In this document: in pieces, positions 33,193-44,599 of the stretch
How the letters are laid out: each line of letters begins with the position of its first letter
How positions within the stretch are numbered: the stretch's first letter is position 1
Assembly (NCBI GenBank): GCA_009617715.1
Contig: VTFK01000276.1
Span: 898,483-962,482 of the forward strand
DNA: 64,000 bases
Source of the DNA: Plectrocnemia conspersa
Taxonomy: Eukaryota > Arthropoda > Insecta > Trichoptera > Polycentropodidae
Reading direction: 5' to 3'
Program-made: the position numbers and the translations under genes
The notes under the pieces: model-generated
Seen by the model: the letters and a program-made list of their open reading frames with translations, nothing else
Database searches by the model: none
Told to the model about the DNA's origin: nothing

Positions 33193-34902
33193 GCTGTATG
33201 TCGTGGACCCAAACTGGTTTCAGAATTTGGTTGTATGTCTTGATAGATTGGAGTTTCTTCCCGTAAGCTAATATAGCTTTTTTATATATTCCTTCCACCG
33301 CATGTCACCACCACCAAACGGGATAGTGTTGCCGTATCTTTTTAAATAAAATTAAAATACATATGCAGTACGTGAATCTGAAAATGCTACTCACATTGTA
33401 ATGAGTCTGAGTCGATTTTAGCATACTTCATTAAAATTGAATGTAGGGTATTGTTTTACAACACATCAACACGATACAAGCGACGTAATCTTTAGTATTG
33501 TAATTATTATGTTGATATGTCCATGACATTCGCTCGCTTGATGCAACTTTGACCATAAAAAATAAAACGATTCGTCTTTCGTCATTCACGTGATCGCTGA
33601 TATTGTTGTGTTGTTTTATTATATTTATTATAACTGTAAAGCCGATTAGCTAACATAAACATTTACTCGGGAATGTGGAAAATTTTATCTTATCGCTTGA
33701 ACTATAACTGTCGAACTTTCTCTGTCGTCCGATTTTTTTATTAAGTTGCTTCGAATTCAACTATAGGAAATGAAAGATTTTAGCGAAATTTAATCTGATT
33801 CAATTCTTGAAAACATATTTATTTATTGTTTACAAAGTCGTGATAAAATAATAAATTTGCACAGTGATAATTTTGCTTTGCACGCACGTGCACATATTTG
33901 GTACTTGAATGCTAATATATGACTAAGAAATAAAAACATATTTAGGCGGTTTTCCTTATTATCATCAATCAATTTTACGACAACACATCTAAGGCTTCCT
34001 ACTGGATACCCGGGTACCCGCACGTTTTTAAAATAATGTGCTTGGGAAAGACAATATTAAATTTAAGCTACTTGTAAATTCAGATAATGTTTTCTTACCA
34101 CCTTTACACATAAAGCTTGGTCTTATGATTTTTTTGTGAAAGCGTTAGACAAAAATGGCACTGGTTTTTAATATCTTATGAACAAATTTCCAAAAATTTC
34201 AGAAGCAAAGTTGAAAGAATGTATTTTTGTTGCGCGGATGAGTTCGAAAAACACTTCACTAGTTAGCTGCCTGGAAGTCATTCAGAGCTGTAGTGGAACG
34301 CTTTTTGGGTAATAATAAAGACTCTAATGTCACTTAAAATTCTTTGTAATTGTCACAGTGAGCAGAGAGCGGATGATGCAAACGAACTTCCCTCTCGAGC
34401 AAATCAGGTGATCTTGTTGATTGTGGTGAAACGTAAATCGATCGAATCAAAACTAGCGCTGCTCACTTATCTACTTGTGGCTCATTATGCCGAATTATCA
34501 AAGCAATTTACCAATTGACTACAACTGGGTCGGCAGGAAGGAAACCGCGCCGATCCATGGTGTGCCCTCTGAACAAATTGCTTTCCATGCACGCGGTACA
34601 ATATAAAGTATATTATGATGGCTGTTGCGAATATCAATTGCACAAAACAATCACGATAACGATTTGCATCAATTGCAACGAACGAGGGGAGAATATAAGT
34701 CTCTCTAAAAAAAGAATACATAACATATGTACATATATTCTATGAACGATTTTTTTTTAAATATGTATAAAGAGTGATTTTTTCATATTTTTTAATTGCT
34801 TGTCTTGAACTGGAATATAATTTATATATTAATTATTGTTGCTGTTTATTTATTGATATTGTTGACATTTCTCTCGGCGTTCAAATCGCCCGTATAGAAA
34901 GT
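33193..34902. other. Gene-free stretch
   Basis: No supported exon. A GC-richer patch at about 34520-34600 (GGGTCGGCAGGAAGG, GCACGCGGTAC) has no usable frame. Confidence 0.45.
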
Positions 34903-34952
34903 AAACCAGAATCTTCCAAGCCTTCCAATTCGTTTGAGTGTGCGCGTATTGC
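34903..34952. repeat. Conserved 50-bp repeat, inverse partner at 55079-55127
   Basis: AACCAGAATCTTCCAAGCCT and the following 30 bases recur inverted at 55079-55127 with only a few changes. Conservation this high over so short a block is unusual among the diverged repeats here. Confidence 0.75.
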
Positions 34953-35380
34953 AGCGGTTGTTTAAATATTTACTTTTTTATCAATGAAATTGCAACTTAT
35001 TTATAAAAGACAAGACAAGATAATAAAAATATTTTTAAACTTATATTTACATTATTTTTATCTTTTGGTTCTAAAAAAAATATATTAAATTCAAATCTAC
35101 GAACATTTTAATAGTATAATAAAAGAATATTAATTTTTGAAATAAAATAAAATATTTATGCTAAGCTGATATTTATATTTTTAAATTAAATTCAAATGAC
35201 AATATCGATTGCACTCGTTTTTTTAATTTATATATTTAAAATATATTTATTTATTTTATTAATTTATTTTGCTCAATATAGCTAATTTTAATATTAAACA
35301 AATGTTAACTAAGCATACATATAATACATAATACATAAATAATGCGCAGCGGAAGAGGTTCCAGGTGTAGGTCAAGTGCG

Positions 35381-35500
35381 ACAAGTGGGTCGCAGTGAGA
35401 ACGATATTTGCCGAGCGTTCTCACTACGACGGCACCGACACGATTTTATTGCTTTTGGCTTTTGAGAACTGATAATTATTATTTGCGCTCTCAAATTGCC
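35381..35500 (-). repeat. CAATAAAATCG repeat, cluster 5
   Basis: One minus unit: GAGCGTTCTCACTACGACGG, CACGATTTTATTGCTTTTGG, TGATAATTATTATTTGCGC. A short inverted GCAGTGAGAACG precedes it. Confidence 0.8.
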
Positions 35501-35889
35501 TGAAATTTATCACTACATGTAATACAGTCTCAGTGATATGTTTTCTCTGAATCCCGAAGTTGTTCACATAGAATGTTTTGAGAAATAATGAAATCGTTTG
35601 ACTTGTTAAATAATTTAATTTGTTTTTGCATAAGCACAAATATATTTCACCACAATTATTTTCAATAAGCTATTTTATCATTAGTGTTCTTGTGTAATAA
35701 AACATGATCTCGGTCCGTTAAAGATTTGTTAAACAATGTGTTGCCCTTGCATCAACCACAAATATATTGCACCACAATTATTTTCAATGAACTGTTTAAT
35801 TAATGGTGAACGGTGTTATTGTGTAATAAAATATGATTTGATTAGAAAAAAACGGGTTTTACTGTATTGAAGAATCTTTTTTACTACAT

Positions 35890-36158
35890 CTATATATTAA
35901 GGACGTAACGTTGCAAACTAGTAACTTTGAGGTTGCGGGTTCGATTCTCAGCAGCGGCAATCAGATTTTTATTTATAAAAAATGCACTAATATAAATTAT
36001 ATTTCACATAATAATTTATAATTATTAATATATATGTCACCGGCTATTATTACATTATATCTGATTGACTTACTCAATTGGTACAGATTAACCCAATTGT
36101 AACGTATTGGGCTTACGCTTTTCAGCTTACAACGGAATATGTAATAAAAATAATAAAA
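35890..36158 (+). mobile_element. SINE-like element with tRNA-like head and shared retroposon tail
   Basis: The head ends in the B-box-like GGGTTCGATTCTC (about 35938). The tail GTAACGTATTGGGCTTACGC...GTAATAAAAATAATAAAA matches the tails at 19741-19870 and 63672-63815. A tRNA-like head joined to a tail shared by other copies is the usual SINE design. Confidence 0.55.
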
Positions 36159-36535
36159 AATAAAATACTCGAACCGTATAAATGTGGAAATATTTATAAA
36201 TTTTGACCAATAACGCTTCTATTTTAATAAGTTGTGAATGACGTGTCACTGATGTAGTGGGGCCGGGGCTTTTTTTCAAGCCAGAACGCGTTCCGATACT
36301 TTTTATAAATATAAAAAAAATCCTTTTTGAGACTGGGAGAATAATCTACACATGTGTAACATTATTGAATTATAGAAAAAGTGCAATTTAAATGTGCAAT
36401 ATATAAAATAATTATTCCATAAAATAAATTATTTGTGCATTACTATTGGACCGGTTTTCTGCGAGCGTAACTTATGTACTCGCTGCAAACAGGGACGTCA
36501 GTTGTTTTTTTTTTTTTAATATTTCCATTTCATTA

Positions 36536-36720
36536 AGAGAATCCACGTCAAAAGCAATAAAATCGTGCCGTCGCTCGATTCGTATTAAGACTTTTTATAA
36601 CAATATTACGACTTAGAATAAGTGAGAATCGAATGATGCACAGCTAAACCGAATTTCGACGCAAAACAATTATTCTTTCTCAGAAGTCAAAAATTCACGT
36701 CAAAAGCAATAAAATCGTAT
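36536..36720 (+). repeat. CAATAAAATCG repeat, cluster 6
   Basis: Two direct units with CACGTCAAAAGCAATAAAA and AATATTACGACTTA. The unit head is lost at the left. Confidence 0.8.
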
Positions 36721-38879
36721 CGGCGGTTCCATATTAAATAATTTTATATCCGCAACAATATATGTACATATACAGTAGACCCCCTAATAATACGGTAAAT
36801 TGGAGACGTGCTATTTGGGAGCGTGTAGTTGGAGAACTAGACTTATTTTGTATTCTAAAAATAAAAATTGTAGTCCAAAAGTATTTGTAAACATGAACAA
36901 ACATTTTCATCAAATTGATACATACATATTTTTATGTAGTTAAAATTTGCAAAATTTGTCAGCCAAACATGGATGTCTCAATAATTTGTACGCAATGAAT
37001 GTGTATTGAAATTAAATTTAAATAGCAAAAGATTTGTGATTAATGTTCGTGTGATTAGTATTTAAGAAATAGTCCGTTCACCATTTTATATATATATATA
37101 TCATGCAATCAAAACTAAACCACAAACATATTATCTATATATTTTCCTTATTCTTGTTAATCAAGGTAAGGAAAAAAATATTTATAAAAATCACTCATTA
37201 TCAAAAGAGAGATAAAAATATTTTATTTTATCATCTCATCTCTATGAGGGTAAAATTGTGTTAAATTATTGTACAAGCAAATTAGGTCTGTAAAATATAA
37301 ATTGGAGCAACTAACTTGTTTGTGAGTTCGACTAGGTGTGAAACATCAACACTTTGAAATATATTAACAGTAGTTCTTATTTGTATTGTATGTTTATTTT
37401 AATTTGAATATATACGCTATATTGTCACCTAGTTGACCATATTACTACGATCCTACGAGCAATTTATTTTAACGACGGCTACGTTAGTAATTATAGCAGA
37501 TATGTACATATAAATAACAGCATCTCTTAGTAATAGGTATGGCGTATTACTCATAAATGTTACATGCACAAATCCATTGAGTAATCATCGTTGAATAAAA
37601 TTATCATCTCTTATGGCATTCAGTTATTCACAGTTAAATACTTTAATACATGTGCAGGGCTACATCGATACGATCATCGCTTAGATTTCAAAAGTGCAAT
37701 GGATAATTTAATCTTTCGGTGTCAAGTGGTAAGATTAACGTTTCAGTCGTTAATTCGACACGTGTAATATCTATATGGTTGCACATATACAAATGTACAG
37801 CATTCGATAATTAGATCAATTTGCGGTTATTTTCCTTGTATATGTTGCCACTTCTGCTAGGTGTGCAAATTTACTAGGAAAAAATAACATTTTCTTATTA
37901 AAAAAAATCATAAATACATGAGCGTGTAATTAAACAGATTTTTCCAGGTACTGATTATTTCGGATAAAAACAATTTAAGATCGTCGATGCCGGCTAAATA
38001 TTTCTACTATCTCAGCGGATATATTCTAGTGTGACTTTTGAAGAACGTTGAATATGGGTTATTATTATTTAGTAGGTTTTACATTTATGTGTATATTGGG
38101 TCATCGCGTGCTGTATGTTAAACTCACCATAAGCAATTTGTTGTCATCATGGCCTATTTCATATTATGTATTGATGTAATAATGTATGTACTATCTTATG
38201 CTCGTTGAATACGGTTCTATTTTGGAATGTATTATCAAGGTCCGCTGGAGAAAATTGATGCAATTTCTTGCACGCCAGCTGCACTTTTCTGTATACTGTC
38301 GTTTAAGGTCATGTGACATAAAATATGCAATTAAGAGCAACGAATACATTACGTTCTTGAAGACGTTCGGCAAAATTTTTGTGCTGCTACAAATAATAGT
38401 ACTTCTAGATGTAGATTCAGACTCAATGTGTAATCGAAAATGCATAAGATATAATTTAATCAATTATAATAGCCGGCCACACACGAGCGGATCTGCCCGC
38501 CGGATTTGTCCGAAACGGAGGTCCGACGGACAAATCCTGTTGTCTGTTGTCTGTCCGTTGTCCGTACATTAATAAGATTCATCAAAGGACACTTGATTAA
38601 ATAAATCCTGTTTTTAAAATAGTCATTAGCAGATAATAAATAAATAAATAGAGGCGGCGACGCGTACTAAAAAAATCGTGCAAAGATAAATCTAATAATC
38701 TAGTCTCTCGGTCAGTCACTCGTGTGGAAGAAAAATATGAATTAAGAAATTACAAATGTGACAACCCTATTTGTTTGTTTGTGAAACGTCAAAGGGTCAT
38801 TTTGTCCGTTCGTGATCCAGAATATGAGTCACCGTCTCTATTTATTTATTTATGCCTGCACTTCACTCTCTGTAAGTTG
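36721..38879. other. Gene-free stretch with one dispersed repeat
   Basis: No supported exon. The stretch 37982-38052 (CGGATATATTCTAG, TTTTGAAGAACGTTG) matches 47208-47287 just upstream of a LINE fragment. The stretch 38470-38570 is GC-rich with repeated GTCCG/TGTCTGT motifs. Confidence 0.5.
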
Positions 38880-39140
38880 GCCAAGGTTGGCCAAGGGTGG
38901 AGAATATAGTGGGTTACTTCGGTCGAGTTCGGTTATACCCGCTCTAAAATCTCTCGGAAGTTTTCCGAGGCTACCGAGAACGAGAGGTAAAGTGGGGGGC
39001 TCAGTCGACTGGGCCAGCTTCGAGCGCTTCCGAACATTGTCGGCAAACGGACCGAAGTCGGAGCTGCTATTTCGAGCGCGAGCGGTGAGATACTTCCCTT
39101 GTCGCTCTCTCACGTGTTAAGTGACGAGAGTGAGAGAGAT
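38880..39140. other. GC-rich island of unknown origin
   Basis: GC-rich sequence with many CG dinucleotides, such as CGAGCGCGAGCGG, in AT-rich surroundings. It is open in more than one frame but shows no recognisable protein. Near its right end CTCTCTCAC (about 39107) faces GTGAGAGAG (about 39130). Possibilities are a CpG-type promoter or a transposon end. Confidence 0.4.
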
Positions 39141-40002
39141 AATGATATGGTGTTTCGTAAACTGAGATAGAACGAGTAACTCGGATCAATTTCAGTATGC
39201 GTCCTATGGTTAACACGCATGTCCAGCGCTGCATCGTGGTCACGTGGTCAAGTCATAATACTTCAACAGACTTACTGATATCTTAGAATATTTTAGGGCA
39301 CCAATTATATTTTTAATAGTATATTCACAATTATTAAATTTTTTCATATAAAATTAAATAATTAGTGGTGCTTGATTTTGTTAAAGAAAATCGTTTCAAA
39401 TATCCTTATGTATTTTCCTATATCGGTTTATATAAATGTCACACCATAACGCATTCTTATTTAGAATCGGTGGCGACAAATTCTAGGATAGTCACAGATG
39501 TAGTGTTCGTATTCTGAAGTATCATTTTATGCCTTATGGCATTTTGCAAAAGCCGATAAAGATTTTGCGTAAATTGAATATTTACGACCGAATTTTTTTT
39601 ACTGATATTGTATTGGTGAGTGTCCACACAAACTTTTATAATTATCAGTAGCGTAATTTTAATAATATGACAATTTAAAAATTGCTATTATTTGGCACAT
39701 TTTTCGATCGCGCGCAAATATGCCGGCTGTACGTGACAGAAGCCGCCGTCCGGACATCATTCACGGCCGCTATCCGGGCAGCATATGAAATTTGCGACAG
39801 TGTGGTCGCTTACTCGAAGTTGTAGATCACGGCCGACTTCAGTTGTAACTTCGGTTCGGACAACTTCCAGTCATTACAGTGAGTTTTTAATACGATTATT
39901 TATTTATTTTGTTGCGTATGTGTTTACATAGAATATGATAGTATGTAGAGTCCCTAACATACTAAAGCTTGGTTATATGAAAATAGAGTCAGGTAAAAAT
40001 AT

Positions 40003-40951
40003 CATACATATCCCAACTACATTAGATTTATTAATCTTCAATACATGAAAATAGATCTAAGACTTAATTGGTAATCTTTATTGTTTCGCATTTTATTGTT
40101 ATATATTTATTGTTTTGTATAAGTTTCGATAAAAACGCCACTAATTAGCAACCTTTGTTTTGATCAAATTCAGATCATCTATATTCCCTATAAAATAGTT
40201 TAATTTATCTTACTATACAATTCTGTAAAATAACTATGTACGTCATATTTTTACATAATCCAGCAATCATCATTATTTAAAAAAAAAATTTCTACATATG
40301 AGTCAAAAAGATTATAAAATCCATTTAAATATGTATTACTTAACAGATTTATTTTTGTCAAAAATACATAAAAAAGAGCCTTTGTTCTGATCAAACTTTG
40401 CAGCTGCAAATAGTTCAATTAATATTATTATTAAATCGGTTGAATAATCTGAGTTTTCTTGTAGTGAATCAGCATTGTTTATAAAAAAAAAATATACTTA
40501 TGAGTCAAAGAGATTGTATAATCAATACCAAATATTAACCCGTTGCTATCCATGGAAGTAAATGGCGTCTTCATCGTTTTCAATGCAATGGAATAATGAG
40601 ATTTTAACGCACACTGGAGTTTTGTAAAGCTCACTTGAGAATCCATGATTGATATTACGAATAAAGCTATTCTTCTCACTAATATTTAGGTTCTGGTTAG
40701 GACTGAAGAACAATATGTTACGTCACAAAATAAAAGCACTGTTTTAGACGACACAAAAAAATCATATATCATAAAAAAATTGTTTGGGTATGTTTATTAT
40801 ATTGGTTCGTATGTTTACGATCCCTGTCTGTCATGATTGTTTAATAACAAATTCTTAACTATAAGCCACTGGCCAATGAACTGCAATGGCAAAAATCACA
40901 TTGACTCTGATTTATAAATCCAATAAATCTAATGTAGTTGGGATATGTATG
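40003..40951. mobile_element. Element bounded by perfect 30-bp inverted repeats
   Basis: Bases 40003-40032 (starting CATACATATCCCAACTAC) are the exact reverse complement of 40922-40951. Just inside the right arm, GGCAAAAATCACATTGACT matches 17222-17240, and 40780-40835 matches 24545-24600. The interior shows a local duplication (GAGTCAAA(A/G)AGATT at about 40301 and 40502). No transposase is seen. Confidence 0.7.
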
Positions 40952-41271
40952 AATTTTATTTTTTATTTGCCATAAAAAAATATGTGGTTTAGCTTGTAAC
41001 AAGTTTTAATTATAAAACTTTGTGTGTATTAAACAATTTAATTTTCTTTATATGACGATTTTTGTTTTAAGTATCCCATCTTGCCCCGGTCTCCCCTATG
41101 AAGTGCTAACCGTAAAATGTATACATAGTTACATAATATTTTGAAAAACAAAAGAATGAATATAAACGGTTGTTTTTTTTATTTATTTCAATGCGCATTG
41201 TTTTATTCATTTAGTGTCTATTTGAATCGTAACAGCAAAATTAAATACAAAGATTTTCTTTTGAGTAATGG

Positions 41272-41515
41272 ATGCAGAATTCAGTGGAATCTATCGATTC
41301 TGAAGACATTTCATCAATTACTACATCTTGCCATGCCCGTGCTGGCAATCCACCAGAAAGACTTCCAGGTCCAATAAAAATAAAATGTGAGAAGAAAGTG
41401 TCGTGTTTTTTCTGCACATGGAATAAGGAAAGGTACAGCATACATGTGTAGAAGTTGTGAAATTCCTCTCCATATTTACGAGTGTTTTTATACGTATCAA
41501 AAAATATTTAAATAG
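41272..41515 (+). pseudogene. piggyBac-like transposase C-terminus, frameshifted
   Basis: The first frame (from 41272) contains A-G-N-P-P-E-R-L-P-G-P, a typical linker before the piggyBac C-terminal zinc finger. A one-base shift near 41395 leads into K-C-R-V-F-S-A-H-G, then Y-M-C-R-S-C, then I-P-L-H-I and a terminal C-F-Y-T-Y, ending at TAG 41513-41515. In the finger, one CxxC half is damaged (Phe for the second Cys). The catalytic DDD core is not present upstream. Confidence 0.75.
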
Positions 41516-42925
41516 ATAAAAATAAATATAAATTGTGATAGTGTAGTGAAGTTTAAAAGTGTAATGGTGAAAATAAATGTGTCCGTGCCAGTTGTAAGCA
41601 GAAAAAGGACGCGGAAAAATTTGGTGAGTGCATTATATTATATTATAAACGGATATTTTTTATTAATCGCTTATACAAAAATGTATGACGTATTTAAACA
41701 TACATGTTATTTAATTATAAATAACTGGTTCATGATTTTATTCCTTTTAAGTGCAATAATATATTTTTTAATTATTTTACAATAAGCTAATACCGTGATA
41801 ATTTATCCAAATTGTAGCTTTTTCTCCTGGTTTCTTAATCTGTGAATGGTGAGGAAATTTAAAAATAACAAACACACACTAAAAATGTTCATAGCGTAAT
41901 GAATGATTTTTTGGATTACTGTGTTATATAATTAATCTATATATACCGTAAAGATTTTAATAATTAATTTTGCAATATCATACATAATTTTATTTGGGAT
42001 GTTTCGATTTATATTGATTGGATTGGTTTTATATTTACCTAGCCAGACAGGTTGACCCTCAAATTTATTTCTGTCGAAGAAGGGATACATAATATATTAT
42101 TTTTTATATGAAATAAATGGTTCATATATTTCATTAAAAAAATGATGTGCCCCAAAAAGGCGACGTCTCATTGCATTGCGTCGCAATGAGATATTCGATT
42201 CTTTTTACAAAAAATAGAAGTAAAATATAATTTATTTTTCAGTTGATAATACGTAGAAATAATATACTATCATATAGAGGCAAACTTGATGGTATTCCAG
42301 TATTTTTTTAATAAAAGAAAACGCATGACTCATACCTGACTTTACGGCCAGTAAACAATGTTCTTTCAAGAGCTGTTAATTTACCACTTTGTCAGAAAAA
42401 ATAATTTTGATACGGAAGTTCTTCTTCTTTTGGAGCAATAAGTCTTTCATCGACTGCTTTTCTATGCCTTCTAAATTTTTACACCAGAGGCCAGAGCACT
42501 ATTAGTCAATTTATTCTAACGAAATATATTCCTATATTACTCATTATTATTAGTCAGTCACGATTATCCGATAGCATTTTATGAGAAAGGAATGGGAAGA
42601 AAATATAAATCGTTTAAAATGCGACATATTTTATTTTAAAAACAGATTTATATACTTCATATTTATGATGTATCTTTCGTATGCCTATTTATTTTTACTT
42701 ATGTTAAAAGTAACATAAATTAAATTCTAGCTATAAATGTTTATGTAAATAGTATAAAATAAAAGATATTTAAATACTGCAAAATATTATTATACATTAA
42801 TGAACATTATTTTATTCTAAGCTTCTACTTTCAATGCATTGTCATTTTCATAGTTCTATGACATTTAGATATCGTATTAAACAAATAAATACTTACGAAT
42901 TTGACAAAAATATGGAAATGAAAAA
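41516..42925. other. Gene-free AT-rich stretch
   Basis: No coding signal. A short GCGTCGCAATGAGAT / TCTCATTGCATTGCG inverted pair lies at about 42167-42193. Confidence 0.45.
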
Positions 42926-43010
42926 AAAATCGGTACTACCGGTATTTCATTTTATAATACCGGTATTATCAGAGGACGATTTTTGCATTAATACCGGTAT
43001 TTCCGGTACT
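42926..43010. repeat. Cluster of ACCGGTATT palindromic motifs
   Basis: Four ACCGGTATT or near copies, three of them within (A)ATACCGGTATT, plus a fifth partial CCGGTACT, lie within 85 bases. The motif is self-complementary (ATACCGGTAT). A related CCGG-rich patch occurs at 57375-57540. Confidence 0.7.
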
Positions 43011-44563
43011 GCATATATATTTAAATAATTGAAATTAGTAGCAAATAATCTGTTTAGTTTTTATAATTTTGTGCCAAAAAAAATCGATAGATGTCATCTA
43101 CACTGCAATATAGTTTGTCATTACTTGATTCAAAAAAATAGATAAAATTGAATTTTCATACAAAATGATCATACTTTTCAAATCGTCATCAATTAGTTCA
43201 TTATGGATCGATAGTCCTAAATATAAATACAATGCAGCATAGGAAATTCTATAAGGTATTAATCTCGGCATCAGTGGCAGAACTTCAAATATTGCCCCCC
43301 CCTCCCAAAATTGTTTTATCAGCACCCCCATCTCTAAAACCGGCCGGCGGTTTTATCTTTGTTTTGGTGATTTAAGAATTCGCTCCAATTAAAATAAATT
43401 ACACATTTTATTCGATACTATTTTTTTCGATAATGCAAAAAGTTTTTTTATATTGCTTTTGTAAAGTAGCTACAGCTGCTATTGCCAATTGTTTCATGCT
43501 TATTATTGACTGCCGAAGGGCCTTAAAATTATTGTTAAAATAATTTGAAAATATCAATGGATAATAATGAGAAATTATATAATCTAAAAAACGGTGGCAT
43601 TAATTAAATATTTGCAAATCCAGAATCGTTTATGAGTAAAAAAATAGTTATTCTTCAAAAGCAGAAATATGTAAAATGCGGAAAGAAATTATTCGCAGAT
43701 TATTTAATGGCTCGACGAATTCTAATGACCCTCGCAACTCCAGTAAATCATATTTCTTTGTTACGAAACGGTCACAGGAAGCACAAATAGCGCCATAAGG
43801 CCCAAGATTCCGTTACAAAATTCTTCGACCTCGGCGATATCCATCAATCAAATGTCACTTTCTAAAGCCGTATACTTATTTCGTTGTTCTAAAAAGTAAG
43901 CTGAATAATTGTGCCTGGTTAGCAAGCTTTGCAACCCTGGATACTTTAGCCAGGACTCCAATGAGGAGAGGGTGTTCACAAGCAGTCACCTGGCAGATGA
44001 CGCCTGCCCGCCTGCGGACAACATACCCTCATGGACGCTCATATTCTGAGAGGTACTCCACTATACAAACACTGTAGCAGAGTTGTTCTTCTATATTGTA
44101 TATTGTCGCTGCCTCGCCGCCTACAATACCTCTGAGGATATTCCACCGACAACATCCCTGCGCCAGCTTTTCTACCACTGTTCGGAGAAAACATCTTGCC
44201 TATCATAGTCTGTCGCAATATGTAATGACATATAATAAAATTCTCTGGCTGTGAAATCACAAAAAAAAATGAACGAGGATTTGATTCTATTCCAGATGTG
44301 TTTTTTAAAGGGTTATTTTAAACATAATATGTAATAATGTATCTGCAATATTTGGAATATATTAAGCGACTCACTGATTCTATCAGATATGCGTATTAAT
44401 TAAAAGACAGTATGTGCCTTGTAAATTCATCTAATATGCAGTATCTTTGAGCATGTATTTTTGGTATATTTTCCAAGTAATAAAAGTCAGTAACTTTTAA
44501 TAGAAAAGTTACAAAAATATTCTCAAAAAAAAAATGTTGGGATATGATTCCCTCGAGTCGCAT
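43011..44563. other. Gene-free stretch with a GC-rich transposon-like patch
   Basis: No exon is supported. The stretch 43900-44180 is GC-richer (CCTGGATACTTTAGCCAGG, GACGCCTGCCCGCCTGCGG) and open for short runs on both strands, but I recognise no domain. Confidence 0.4.
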
Positions 44564-44599
44564 CGACGAGTATACAATTTGTAGATTGTATACTCGTCG
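44564..44599. repeat. Perfect 15-bp hairpin
   Basis: CGACGAGTATACAAT (44564-44578) faces its exact reverse complement (44585-44599) around the loop TTGTAG. Confidence 0.88.

Noticed and set aside
38812..39120. Overlapping ORFs on both strands in the GC-rich island
   Set aside because: GC-rich DNA yields open frames in several phases; no recognisable protein and no splice support.
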